From a virus: 64,000 bases of DNA. The notes below the pieces were generated by a model. The model had not been told where the DNA came from and searched no databases. It was given only the letters and a program-made list of their open reading frames with translations. Positions 1 to 8,937 of this stretch are shown here, piece by piece. The stretch covers positions 1 through 64,000 of the IMG/VR virus record IMGVR_UViG_3300042691_023046; one strand, written 5' to 3'. Both the position numbers and the translations under genes were made by a program. How positions within the stretch are numbered: position 1 is the first letter of the stretch; each line of letters begins with the position of its first letter.

Positions 1-3000
1 CAACAATTTTGTGATAAATTAGGTATTAATGTTAATATAGTTGATGCTGTTGATAGAGATGGAAATCTATTAGATTATAATGCTGTAGCTAAATTTACAC
101 AATCTAATATGAAAGCTGTTATTGATTTAGTTAAAGGTAAATTAGGTTATGATACTTTTACAGAAGAAACAGTACATTTTTTAACTTGGATGATGCGTGG
201 AACACCTTTATATAAATCTATGTTTAATGATATTGTAAATCAACCTATTTATAATACAGTAAAAGAAAATTATGCTCATAAATATACTACTGAAACTCAA
301 TTTAGAGAAGAAGCTATAACTCAAATGATAGTACAAACTTTATTAAAACAATATAAAGAAGGTACTAAATTAACAGAAAATCAATATAATGAAATAACTA
401 ATGATGTTAATAGAGTAAGTAGATGGTGGAATAAAGTTTTAGCTTATTTAAAAAATTTATTTAATAAAATAGAAGTTAATGAATATGATTTAGCTGCTAT
501 GAAATTATTATTTGGTGATACTAATGATTTAAATTTAAGTAATATTAATAGTAATGAAGAAATGTTACAATTAGCTGATAAACCTATTCAAGAACAAATT
601 GATGCTTATTATGAAGCTATTAAAAGTAGAAATATAGTATTAGAAGAATCAACTCATAAATATACAGAAGAAGGTGTGGAATTTAAAGAAAGTTTAACTG
701 AAAGTATTTCTAAAAATGAACAGTTTCCAGATAGAACAACTAAAGAAAAAATAAGAGATAACTTTTTAAAAGAAAATGGTACAAAAGCACATAAAGATTT
801 TCAAAATTCTTTTATTAGACAAGTAGAACAATTAAACGGTGAAATAAAGACAGCTAGAGAATTATTTACAGATGAAGATACTAGATATGAAATAAATAAA
901 TATGTTAAAAATTTAATTAATAGTTATCCTAAAGGTACTAAATTTATAATAGAAACTCCTATTGGAACAAAAGATAAAAAATTAGCTGGCACACCAGACG
1001 TTGTTATAATTTATGATGAAAATGGTAAAGTTAAAATAGATATATTAGATTATAAATTTGTTGAATTTACTAAAGTTAATGGTGTTGTAATTGATGAAGA
1101 AATAAAACCTTACAAAAAGAAAAAATACACTAAACAATTACAAGGTATTAAAACTATTTTACAAGAAGAATATGGTATAAATGTACCTATAAACGGATAT
1201 ATATTACCTATGAGTGTTAATGTAGGTTTTGATAAAGCTAGTCAAAATTACACTATAGCTAGTATTGAAGTTGGTAATTTAAATTATGATAAAGATAAAT
1301 TATATTTAAATAGAATACCACTAGAAACTAATAAAACAGATGATAAAACAGTAAATTCTATACTAGATGGTTTATTGGCTACTAAAGAGAGAATAAGGAA
1401 AAGACAAACTTCTGGTGATTCAAAAGCTGATTTAAACAAACAAGCTAGACTTAAAGATATTAATGAAGCTATTAAAAAAATAATTCTTACTAAACAATTA
1501 GATAGTTTTTTTGATGAAGCTATTAGTGAAATAGATTTAGCAATAGAAAATATATCTGATGAAAATATATCAGAAATAGGTGATTTATTAGCTTTTTATA
1601 AAAACTTAAATTTTAGTGATTATAAAAATAAAAACACAGATAAAGAAAATATTGATAGTAAAATTAGTGATTTTAAACATAAAGTAGATGATTTAGAAAG
1701 TGCTTATTTAGTAGAATTAAATAAAAGTGCTGAAAAAATAGCTGAACTTACAGGTGTGGAAGATGTTAATATTCCTCAAAAAGATATTAGTTGGTGGAAT
1801 AAAACTTTAAGTTATTTTTCAACAATTGATAATCCTTATATAAAAGCTTTATATAAATTAGTAATAAAAGCTAAAGATGATTCAAAAGTAAAATATGAAG
1901 AAGCTTTAACAAAAATAAGTAAATTATCAAATGGTGTTTTAGAATACGCTAAATCTAATGGTATAGACCCTAATAAAGCTTTTGAAATTTTTATTAAACG
2001 AGATAAATATAATAATATTGTATTATTAGATATGTTTAGTAAAGCTAGTAGAGATAAAATTCAAAAAGCAAGAGAAGATAAAGATTATATTACATTGCGT
2101 AAAAATTTAATATTTGATGAACTTAAATATAATGAAAGAGTTGCTAATGATAAAGCTTTTTATACAGAAAAATATAAAAATTATGCTGATAGTGATAAAA
2201 AAATTCAACAATTGTTAGATACATTAGAAAAACAATTTGATGTAAGAAAATCAGAATATGCTTTAATAAATAAAAATAATAGGTATCTTAAATTAAATGA
2301 TAAAACTTTAGAATTAAATGAAGATTATAAAAAAATACAATCTAATCCAGATTTAAAAGCTTTTTATGATTATTTTATTGAAACTGTACAAGAAAGTAGA
2401 AAAAAACTAGGATTAGATTATGATGCTAAATTTATACCACAAGTAGTGCAATCAATGTTTGAAGCAGTAAAAGATAATAATTATAATTTTACAGATAAAT
2501 TTTGGAATGAAGTATCAACTTCACAACAAGGTAGTTATGGTGAATTAAATTCATTAACAGGAAATCCAGATTATAAAATAGCAGTTCCTTATAATAATAA
2601 AATAGGTAAAGAAGCTTCAACTGATTTAGGTAAAGTATTAGCTTTATGGACTAAAGCAGCTTTAGATGCAGAACATTTAGGAGAAATAGAAGATTCAGTA
2701 CATATTTTAAAACAGGCTTTACAACAGCAGAAATTTTTTAGAACAAGTGCTTTAGGAAAGAAAATGTTCAATAATGAAAAAGGAGAATTTGAAATAATAA
2801 AAGCAGATGATACTAAAACATTAGCAGCTTTTATAGGTTTTATGAACCAAGCTTTATATAATATACAAATTACTGATGATGTAGCATTTAAAAAAACTAG
2901 AACTAAAAAATTATTTAATGAAGATGGTACACCTAAAATGAAAGATGGTAAACAAGAAACAGAAGAATATGAAATGAATGTTAGTTTAGCTAAGTTTATT

Positions 3001-4299
3001 CAAAAAATTCAATCTTATTTATCTGCTAAATCTTTAGGTTTAAATGTTATTTCAGCTACAGCTAATATTGGTGGTGGTTATTTAAATGGATTATATGAAG
3101 GAGAAAAAGGTATTCATTATAATAAAAAACAATTTTTAAAAGCTTCTAAATTATTTACAGCAGGAAAACTTGGTGATGTTAAAGTTATGACTGCTATAAG
3201 ATATTTTGATATATTAGGAGATATGGAAGGTTTTAATAAAGCAAATGCTTTATCTGTTAATGCTATGGATAGATTTTTTACTTATGATAAAATATACGCT
3301 TTACAAAAAGGAGGTGATACTTTAATTCATAATACAGTTCTTATATCTTTAATGCAATCACATGGTATAAATATTGATGGTAAAATTAAAAATTTAAGAT
3401 TATTACCAGAAGGAACTAAATCTATACTAGATAGTATGGAGTTAAATGGTGATAATTTAGTAATTAAAGGTATAACTGATAATAAAGATAATACTGAATA
3501 TTTAAATTTTAGAAGAAAAGCTTTATCAGTTAGTCAAAAAATAATAGGTGCTTCACCAATGTATGATATTAGATTAGTAAATCAATCTATATTAGGTAGA
3601 ATATTAATGCAGTTCAGAGGTTGGATGCCTAGAATGATAGAAGAAAGAGGAGGAACATTAAAATATAATAATAATTTAGAAGAATTTGAAAAAGGTAAGT
3701 TTATATCATTTGGACAATTTTTAATTGATAATATAGCTAAAAATTCATTTGAACTCTTAAAACAATTTGGTGATATTGGTAATAATATTGAAGAAATATT
3801 AGGTAATAAATGGGAATTATTAGATGAAGAAGTTAAACAAAAATATCTTAAAAACAGTGCTAATGAAGCAGAAGCTAAAATAAGATATATAGCTTTAGAA
3901 AAAGGTAATATAAAAGCTACTTTGTTAGAATTAAAAACTATATTAGGAGTTTTAGGTTTAATAATGTTAATGAATGGTGGAGATGATGATGATAAAAAAA
4001 CAGGTTTTAATAAATTTGCAAATAAAGTAGCAGATAGAATGTATAATGAATTATCATTTTTTATAGTACCTAGTTCAATTAATACAATTATTAATAAACC
4101 AGCACCTATTATGTCAGTATTAACAGATGGTGTTAAATTAGGAAATGATTTTATAGGTCAATCAATAGGTGTTTTAACAAATTCAGAAGAAATGATGAAA
4201 AAAAATAAACCTATAAAACAATTAGGTAAAATGTTTCCTGTAGGAAATGAAATAGTAAAAGATTTATCAATTGTATTTGATGATAAATATTGGGAGTAA
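1..4299 (+). CDS. Giant late protein with PD-(D/E)XK-like segment (5' partial)
   Basis: The frame is open from base 1, so the gene starts before the window; the first ATG in view is at 109. At least 1432 codons are present. Near the N-terminus (from 109, about residues 18-26) is an EExxHF-type stretch, FTEETVHFL, which may be a degenerate metalloprotease helix. About residues 290-345 read like a PD-(D/E)XK nuclease core: GTPDVV, then ILDYKF, then a Gln-rich KKKYTKQLQG segment. Long Lys/Asp/Glu-rich helical regions follow. A conserved-looking MQFRGWMPRMIEERGG lies near residue 1165, and a hydrophobic ILGVLGLIMLMNGG stretch precedes a DDDDKK patch. Crassvirales carry very large late proteins, including virion-packaged polymerase subunits and cargo proteins. 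I see no polymerase active-site motif here, so an injected or polyvalent virion protein is the better inference. Confidence 0.8.
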   Translation, partial: QQFCDKLGINVNIVDAVDRDGNLLDYNAVAKFTQSNMKAVIDLVKGKLGYDTFTEETVHFLTWMMRGTPLYKSMFNDIVNQPIYNTVKENYAHKYTTETQFREEAITQMIVQTLLKQYKEGTKLTENQYNEITNDVNRVSRWWNKVLAYLKNLFNKIEVNEYDLAAMKLLFGDTNDLNLSNINSNEEMLQLADKPIQEQIDAYYEAIKSRNIVLEESTHKYTEEGVEFKESLTESISKNEQFPDRTTKEKIRDNFLKENGTKAHKDFQNSFIRQVEQLNGEIKTARELFTDEDTRYEINKYVKNLINSYPKGTKFIIETPIGTKDKKLAGTPDVVIIYDENGKVKIDILDYKFVEFTKVNGVVIDEEIKPYKKKKYTKQLQGIKTILQEEYGINVPINGYILPMSVNVGFDKASQNYTIASIEVGNLNYDKDKLYLNRIPLETNKTDDKTVNSILDGLLATKERIRKRQTSGDSKADLNKQARLKDINEAIKKIILTKQLDSFFDEAISEIDLAIENISDENISEIGDLLAFYKNLNFSDYKNKNTDKENIDSKISDFKHKVDDLESAYLVELNKSAEKIAELTGVEDVNIPQKDISWWNKTLSYFSTIDNPYIKALYKLVIKAKDDSKVKYEEALTKISKLSNGVLEYAKSNGIDPNKAFEIFIKRDKYNNIVLLDMFSKASRDKIQKAREDKDYITLRKNLIFDELKYNERVANDKAFYTEKYKNYADSDKKIQQLLDTLEKQFDVRKSEYALINKNNRYLKLNDKTLELNEDYKKIQSNPDLKAFYDYFIETVQESRKKLGLDYDAKFIPQVVQSMFEAVKDNNYNFTDKFWNEVSTSQQGSYGELNSLTGNPDYKIAVPYNNKIGKEASTDLGKVLALWTKAALDAEHLGEIEDSVHILKQALQQQKFFRTSALGKKMFNNEKGEFEIIKADDTKTLAAFIGFMNQALYNIQITDDVAFKKTRTKKLFNEDGTPKMKDGKQETEEYEMNVSLAKFIQKIQSYLSAKSLGLNVISATANIGGGYLNGLYEGEKGIHYNKKQFLKASKLFTAGKLGDVKVMTAIRYFDILGDMEGFNKANALSVNAMDRFFTYDKIYALQKGGDTLIHNTVLISLMQSHGINIDGKIKNLRLLPEGTKSILDSMELNGDNLVIKGITDNKDNTEYLNFRRKALSVSQKIIGASPMYDIRLVNQSILGRILMQFRGWMPRMIEERGGTLKYNNNLEEFEKGKFISFGQFLIDNIAKNSFELLKQFGDIGNNIEEILGNKWELLDEEVKQKYLKNSANEAEAKIRYIALEKGNIKATLLELKTILGVLGLIMLMNGGDDDDKKTGFNKFANKVADRMYNELSFFIVPSSINTIINKPAPIMSVLTDGVKLGNDFIGQSIGVLTNSEEMMKKNKPIKQLGKMFPVGNEIVKDLSIVFDDKYWE

Positions 4300-4306
4300 A
4301 AATGAT

Positions 4307-4342
4307 AAAAAACAGCTAATCAATTAAGATTAGCTGTTTTTT
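4307..4342. terminator. Bidirectional intrinsic terminator between convergent blocks
   Basis: Perfect 15-bp stem (4307-4321 with 4328-4342, loop AATTAA) with A-run on the left and T-run on the right, so it can stop transcription from either side. It separates the rightward late gene from the last leftward gene. Confidence 0.9.
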
Positions 4343-4555
4343 TTATTGTGTTAATTTTACTTCTCCTGTAAAATCTTGAAAATCATTCATATTCCACATT
4401 TCTTCATAATAACCAAAATTGTGGTCTGGTCTTTTACTTATAACCATCCCTCTTTGTGGTTCTATAAATAAAACAATAAGATTGTCCATCGTTTTATTTA
4501 CCATCATTTTTGGAAATTTGTTGTTAGAATCATTTATAATAGTATCTATTTTCAT
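4343..4555 (-). CDS. Hypothetical protein, 70 aa
   Basis: Last gene of the leftward block, its stop abutting the bidirectional terminator. No recognisable domain; the middle has a hydrophobic strand (LIVLFIEP) followed by an aromatic, acidic C-terminal half (NFGYYEEMWNMNDF). It lies 12 bases downstream of the radical-SAM-like gene and is probably cotranscribed with it. Confidence 0.7.
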   Translation of the reverse strand: MKIDTIINDSNNKFPKMMVNKTMDNLIVLFIEPQRGMVISKRPDHNFGYYEEMWNMNDFQDFTGEVKLTQ

Positions 4556-4567
4556 GTTATTTTTTTT

Positions 4568-5461
4568 TTAAAATATATACCTTATAGGTATATTTAAATC
4601 TGATTTTACTAAATTAGTAAATTCATTAACTAATTTGTATTTTAAATTGTATTTGTATCTAACATTGTTACCACCATATAAACTTACTTTAGTTTCTTGT
4701 ATATTAGGTGTCCAAAGTAATAATTCTGGTTGTTCTATATTTTTACTTAAATTAATATTATGTAGATTTTCATTATGTGTTAAAAATATACATTCTAATC
4801 CACATTGTTTTTTAAAATCATCTGATACTTCATTATTAATTATTTTAAACAACTCTTTGTAATCTTCTATCCAATTAGGTTGATATATAATAGGACTAAA
4901 GTTTATATGTGTTGAATATCCAGCTTTATATAATTTTTCTAAAAACTTAATTCTATTAATAATTGGGCTTGTACCTTTTTCTAAAATTTGTCTTATAATT
5001 TCTGGCATTAAACTCATTCTAACTCTAATTTTATTATTAGGTTCGTAATCTAGTAATTTGTTATTTACCCATTTAGTTGCAAATGTAGCAGCTAATTTAG
5101 GATGATTTTTAAAATAATTAAATACATAAAACCAATTATAATGTTTCCACATATAGTTTATATCTGTATCACATGAAATATCTACATAATAATAAGTATC
5201 ATCTATTTGATTTGGTTTTTTAGGAAAAATTTCATCTTTTATAGCTAAATCACATTGATTTAATATTTCATCTGTATTTGTGTTAATATAAATTAATTTT
5301 CTACCAAATCTAGCAACATAACAATAACTACAAGGATTATCATATTCATTTGATTGTGTATTAGCACAACCTAATATAAAATTAGCTGATGTATAATCTG
5401 CACTTCTACCATTTTCTTTACATATAATTGTTTTAGTTTTTTGATATTTTATTATTTTCAT
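4568..5461 (-). CDS. Radical SAM protein, spore photoproduct lyase-like
   Basis: 297 aa. Near residues 31-50 a Cys at GC is followed, after a stretch reading ANTQSNEYDNP, by CSYCYVARFGRK. The C...CxxC spacing with a Tyr and basic residues after it resembles the cluster loop of spore photoproduct lyase-like radical SAM enzymes rather than canonical CxxxCxxC. A SDRMSL-like segment (RVRMSLMPEIIRQ) and THINFSPII continue the barrel. SplB-family enzymes bind a [4Fe-4S] cluster and cleave SAM; in the namesake this repairs thymine dimers. Repair of the very T-rich phage DNA is a plausible but inferred role. It sits among nucleotide metabolism genes. Confidence 0.7.
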   Translation of the reverse strand: MKIIKYQKTKTIICKENGRSADYTSANFILGCANTQSNEYDNPCSYCYVARFGRKLIYINTNTDEILNQCDLAIKDEIFPKKPNQIDDTYYYVDISCDTDINYMWKHYNWFYVFNYFKNHPKLAATFATKWVNNKLLDYEPNNKIRVRMSLMPEIIRQILEKGTSPIINRIKFLEKLYKAGYSTHINFSPIIYQPNWIEDYKELFKIINNEVSDDFKKQCGLECIFLTHNENLHNINLSKNIEQPELLLWTPNIQETKVSLYGGNNVRYKYNLKYKLVNEFTNLVKSDLNIPIRYIF

Positions 5462-5575
5462 TAACTAATTCTTTTTTATCAATACATTTTTGACATTGTA
5501 AAAGTAAATGTAATTCATTTTTTTTACATATAATACTTCATTACAATTATTATTTATACATTTTTTTGGTATCAT
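5433..5575 (-). pseudogene. Small zinc-ribbon-like protein interrupted by a -1 frameshift
   Basis: Fills the gap between the SplB-like and dNMP kinase genes. From ATG at 5575 the frame reads MIPKKCINNNCNEVLYVKK and then, after an A8 run (5518-5525), a non-descript tail ending at 5465. Stepping back one base in the A-run instead gives NELHLLLQCQKCIDKKELVN, supplying the second Cys pair (CQKC) to match CINNNC, and ends at 5433 inside the next gene. The zero-frame codons preceding ATG are GTA AAA AAA, a canonical A_AAA_AAA slippery site. This could be a programmed frameshift, transcriptional slippage, a homopolymer sequencing error or a true lesion. Confidence 0.5.
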
Positions 5576-6369
5576 ATTATTTTTTCTTTAATAAGTATAA
5601 CTTTAACTTTTTCTATTAATTCTTCAATAGTACCATTATTATCAATTATATAATTAAATTCAGCATTATCTAAAGCTGTTTCACTAGGATGTAATTCTAC
5701 ATAAGGTCTATTACCTTCTGATAAAAGCCTATTAACTCTAATGCTAATTCCACCTCTACTTTTAATTGCTTCTAATTCGTTTTCAAATCTAGTATCGGTT
5801 ATAATCCAATTAGGATAAGTTTCACTATTAGGAACTCTTTCTTCAGGACTACATTCTCTATCCATTGGATTAACAAGTCTGTACTTGTAAGTAACTTTAT
5901 ACTCATTCATTAAACTATTAACCCAAACATTTTCATTAAGTATATTTCTCATACAATCTGTACCAACTAATTGTAACATTTTTCTTACAGTTAATAGTTC
6001 AGTATCTTCTACAATAATATATTCTCTGTTTTTATATTTTAATCTTTCTTCAAACTCTTTATTCCAAACATAAGTATAAATTCCATTTTTAACTTTTAGT
6101 TGAATATATTTTTGTTTCCATTCTTTTCCTAATTTACTATTTTTAAAATCATTATCTTCTAATTGTTCTCTAGTACAACCAATTAATAAACAAACTATGT
6201 CTTTTAAAGTATCTGCAAATTTTTTTATTTGAAAAGTTTTAGTTGTATTTAAATTAAAATACTGCTCAAATGAATAATCAATATAAACATAATCTCTTGT
6301 TAAATACTGTATAATTTTACCTACAGTATCTTTACCACTTCCTATTTTACCGCTAATTGCTATTATCAT
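5572..6369 (-). CDS. Deoxynucleoside monophosphate kinase (T4 gp1-like)
   Basis: 265 aa. N-terminal P-loop GKIGSGKD (residues 7-14) after a hydrophobic strand, followed by KKFADTLKDIVCLLIGCTREQLED, typical of phage dNMP kinases, then LLTVRKMLQLVGTDCMRN and WIITDTRFENELEAIK, the lid/substrate segments. The family phosphorylates dNMPs to dNDPs for phage DNA synthesis in the cytoplasm. The stop overlaps the frameshifted small gene; the start overlaps the ThyX stop by one base, so it is translationally linked to ThyX. Confidence 0.88.
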   Translation of the reverse strand: MIIAISGKIGSGKDTVGKIIQYLTRDYVYIDYSFEQYFNLNTTKTFQIKKFADTLKDIVCLLIGCTREQLEDNDFKNSKLGKEWKQKYIQLKVKNGIYTYVWNKEFEERLKYKNREYIIVEDTELLTVRKMLQLVGTDCMRNILNENVWVNSLMNEYKVTYKYRLVNPMDRECSPEERVPNSETYPNWIITDTRFENELEAIKSRGGISIRVNRLLSEGNRPYVELHPSETALDNAEFNYIIDNNGTIEELIEKVKVILIKEKII

Positions 6370-7169
6370 TATATTTTTTTATTTTTAAATGTAATTTGTC
6401 CTTGCCCTTCTAACATTTCTATTTTAGCATCTGCAAATATAGCAGGATATTTATCTTTAACTAAATAATATATTTGATTAAATATAACTCTAATTTCCCA
6501 TTCAGCATGAATTGATGTTCTAGCTTCAATAGTTTGTCTTAATGTTCTTAAATTAACACTAAAACCTATTTCATTAGATTGACCATTAGGCATAATTCTT
6601 CTCATCGCAGATGTATATTTTTTCTTTTTAGAAAAATCAGTCATGCTATCTAATCCTAGTTTTTCTTCAATGATTTTATATTGATTTTCAATAGATTTTC
6701 TTATTTCTTCTATTTCATCATAAACTGGTTCTAATATAGGGTCAACTACTAATTTTAATACATCATTTCTAACATATCTACCACTTGTTTGACTAAATGC
6801 AGTTCCTACCCTATGTCTTACTAATTCATGTGTAAACACTCTACTACAATCAGTTACTACAAAATTTAAATTACAATGTTCAAAAACACTTCCATGTTGT
6901 GAATCAATTGTACTAATAATATTATCATGTATAGCTCTAACTTTACTAATATTTTTATTTTTCTTATTAGTTAAACTAGCATAACATAATTTAGCATAAA
7001 AAGAACAAAGTATTTCTCCTTCATTTAAACCTTCTTTTATACTTTGATTAATTTCATCAACAAATTCAAATTGGTCAGTATCAGTTAAATATTGTATTAA
7101 ATTATCTATATTTAATGATGTTGCTCCTATAAAATAGGTTTTTGGTATTACAAAATTTTTATTTTTCAT
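6369..7169 (-). CDS. thyX: Flavin-dependent thymidylate synthase ThyX
   Basis: 266 aa. Contains the ThyX signature RHRxxxxxSxxSxRY as RHRVGTAFSQTSGRYVR (residues 118-134), and an upstream SVFEHCNLNFVV helix/strand with the FAD-site His. ThyX methylates dUMP to dTMP using methylenetetrahydrofolate and FAD. For a genome this rich in A and T, dTTP supply is an obvious need. The next gene in the operon is dNMP kinase, which acts on the product. Confidence 0.93.
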   Translation of the reverse strand: MKNKNFVIPKTYFIGATSLNIDNLIQYLTDTDQFEFVDEINQSIKEGLNEGEILCSFYAKLCYASLTNKKNKNISKVRAIHDNIISTIDSQHGSVFEHCNLNFVVTDCSRVFTHELVRHRVGTAFSQTSGRYVRNDVLKLVVDPILEPVYDEIEEIRKSIENQYKIIEEKLGLDSMTDFSKKKKYTSAMRRIMPNGQSNEIGFSVNLRTLRQTIEARTSIHAEWEIRVIFNQIYYLVKDKYPAIFADAKIEMLEGQGQITFKNKKI

Positions 7170-7173
7170 TTTT

Positions 7174-7524
7174 TTAACTTTTTACAAATTCTATTATTTG
7201 TATAGATAATTGTTCTATCAATTCATCTATACCGCTTTCAGTAATATTTTTATTAATTTTTATATTAAGATTTAATTTACCATCGTTTGTTGCTACAAAT
7301 GAATTAGTAACATATTCTTTATTATTATAAAAACTTAATACTTTTTCTCCTAAATTATCACTCCAATTTTCATCTATCCATTCTTTAGATTCTTTTAAAC
7401 CTATAGAATTTAACATATAAAAATTTTTTACAGCTTCTAATTTAATATTTTCTTTTTGGTATCTATTAAATTCAGAAATTAAATGTTCTTCTGATTGATA
7501 CCATATTTTTTTATTTCCTATCAT
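7174..7524 (-). CDS. Hypothetical protein with an L7/L12-like helix
   Basis: 116 aa. Residues 30-53 (KLEAVKNFYMLNSIGLKESKEW) resemble the 'IKxVRExTGLGLKEAKxxV' helix pair of ribosomal L7/L12 C-terminal domains. The remainder is a short beta/alpha tail. The resemblance is only a motif; the function is unknown. It sits 4 bases upstream of thyX. Confidence 0.7.
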   Translation of the reverse strand: MIGNKKIWYQSEEHLISEFNRYQKENIKLEAVKNFYMLNSIGLKESKEWIDENWSDNLGEKVLSFYNNKEYVTNSFVATNDGKLNLNIKINKNITESGIDELIEQLSIQIIEFVKS

Positions 7525-7540
7525 TTTATTATTTTATTTG

Positions 7541-8053
7541 TTATAACATATAATTATTTACAATAATATTGTAATTATCAGTAACTCTTTTTGAAAAAAT
7601 ATCATTAATAGTTTCAAAATAGTTATTTATTTTTGTATTACCATTATAAACTAAAGTTCTATTAATAGAATATTTTTTACTTTTAAATAAATTTACTATT
7701 TCAGATGGTTGATAAGCATTTCTTGTTGTTAATATGTGCATTATTGTATATCTAGCTGATACTGTATGAGTTTCTCTTAATTTACCAAATAATTGATTTA
7801 TTTCAATACCCCAAACTTTACAAGTTTCTACTATTAATTTTTCAAAAATACGTTGTTTTTCATTATTATTAGAAGTAAATTTACCTGTTATTTTTACATT
7901 TTTATTAACAATTCTATTTAATATTTCTAATTCAAGTATTCTTCTTTCTAATGTCAACATATATTCTGATTGACTTTGTTGAAGTTGTAATAATTCTTTA
8001 TATCTATGATAATTCTTTTCACGAACAGATTTTTTTTCAACTTTATCTACCAT
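7541..8053 (-). CDS. DnaA domain IV-like DNA-binding protein
   Basis: 170 aa. An N-terminal charged coiled-coil (about residues 1-55) precedes a C-terminal segment, residues 70-160, that follows the DnaA domain IV pattern. It has a helix ending in VWGIEINQLFGK, the basic LRETHTVSARYTIMHIL helix, an LxxRNAYQPSEIVNLF helix, and a final YSINRTLVYNG segment in place of the DnaA 'DHSTV' signature. Domain IV recognises DnaA boxes. There is no AAA+ domain, so it may be a site-specific DNA binder or origin factor. Its start overlaps the UNG-like gene stop by 7 bases. Confidence 0.72.
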   Translation of the reverse strand: MVDKVEKKSVREKNYHRYKELLQLQQSQSEYMLTLERRILELEILNRIVNKNVKITGKFTSNNNEKQRIFEKLIVETCKVWGIEINQLFGKLRETHTVSARYTIMHILTTRNAYQPSEIVNLFKSKKYSINRTLVYNGNTKINNYFETINDIFSKRVTDNYNIIVNNYML

Positions 8054-8712
8054 TTTATTTCTTTTTGATTTGTTTCTAATAATATTTTGTTTATTTGATT
8101 AAAACAATCGTTGTATATCCATTTTCTTTTTTCATAAAATGTTATACTAGGGTGTTCTAATTCAATAATTATTGCTTTTTTTGAATTAATATACTGTTTA
8201 AGATTTACCACTTCTTTTCCTAGAAGTAAATAAATAACAGTATTTTCTTTTGCTTCTAAAGATAAAAGAAGGGCTTGAATAAACTTTTCCCAACCAATAG
8301 ACTTATGACTACCAGATTTGTTTTTTTCAACACTCAAAGACTTATTAAGCAGTAAAACTCCTTGTTCAGCTAGTCTAGTTAAATCCCAATCTTGTAATCT
8401 AAAACCATCATAAACACTTTCTTCAATAGCATTTAATATATTTAATGTAGTTAAAGGTACTGATAAATTTTCTTCATTACAACTAATAGCTAATCCATCA
8501 GCTTGTCCTGTAATATGTGGTTCTTTATCAATTATAACTACTTTAATATCTTTCCATTCTGTTAATTTTAATGCTTTAAAATAATCTTTATTTACTGGTT
8601 CTATTTTACAACCACGTTCTCTTTCTTTATATAAATGAGTACCTATATTTTTAAAATAGGTACTCACAAATTCATTTTTTAGGATTTTATCCCATTGTTC
8701 TGATATTACCAT
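8047..8712 (-). CDS. Uracil-DNA glycosylase-like protein with altered catalytic motif
   Basis: 221 aa, about the length of family 1 UNG. KVVIIDKEPHITGQADGLAIS (residues 57-77) aligns with UNG 'vilGQDPYHgpgqAhGLaFS', but the GQDPYH box reads DKEPH, so Glu64 sits where the catalytic Asp should be. GVLLLNKSLSVEKNKSGSH...GWEKF is the family's 'GVLLLNtvLTV..g.a.SH...GWe.F'. LEHPSITFYEKRKW is the HPSP loop without its last Pro. Canonical UNG excises uracil from DNA. The changes could reduce activity or turn it into a uracil-DNA binder. Its neighbour is a very acidic small protein. Confidence 0.85.
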   Translation of the reverse strand: MVISEQWDKILKNEFVSTYFKNIGTHLYKERERGCKIEPVNKDYFKALKLTEWKDIKVVIIDKEPHITGQADGLAISCNEENLSVPLTTLNILNAIEESVYDGFRLQDWDLTRLAEQGVLLLNKSLSVEKNKSGSHKSIGWEKFIQALLLSLEAKENTVIYLLLGKEVVNLKQYINSKKAIIIELEHPSITFYEKRKWIYNDCFNQINKILLETNQKEIKW

Positions 8713-8933
8713 TCTTCATCATCTTCATCATCAATATCATCAAAATCTATAAAATCAATACTATCAGAACCATCAAATAAATCTTCATCTTTAAAATCTA
8801 AACTATTATCTTCACTTTCAAAGTCCAATTTATCATTTTGTTGTGAATCATCATATTTATCAAGTTCTTCAATTTCACAACATTCATCAGCTATACACTC
8901 TTTTGGTGTTTTACAATTTAAACATGTTTTCAT
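8706..8933 (-). CDS. Highly acidic small protein with N-terminal Cys cluster
   Basis: 75 aa. The N-terminus has CLNCKTPKECIADECC, a possible metal site. The rest is almost entirely Asp/Glu/Ser with aromatic spacers and ends FDDIDDEDDEEW. Such composition occurs in DNA mimics and in acidic tails that bind SSB partners. It overlaps the start of the UNG-like gene by 7 bases, so the two are coupled. A DNA-mimic role is inference. Confidence 0.78.
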   Translation of the reverse strand: MKTCLNCKTPKECIADECCEIEELDKYDDSQQNDKLDFESEDNSLDFKDEDLFDGSDSIDFIDFDDIDDEDDEEW

Positions 8934-8937
8934 AATT

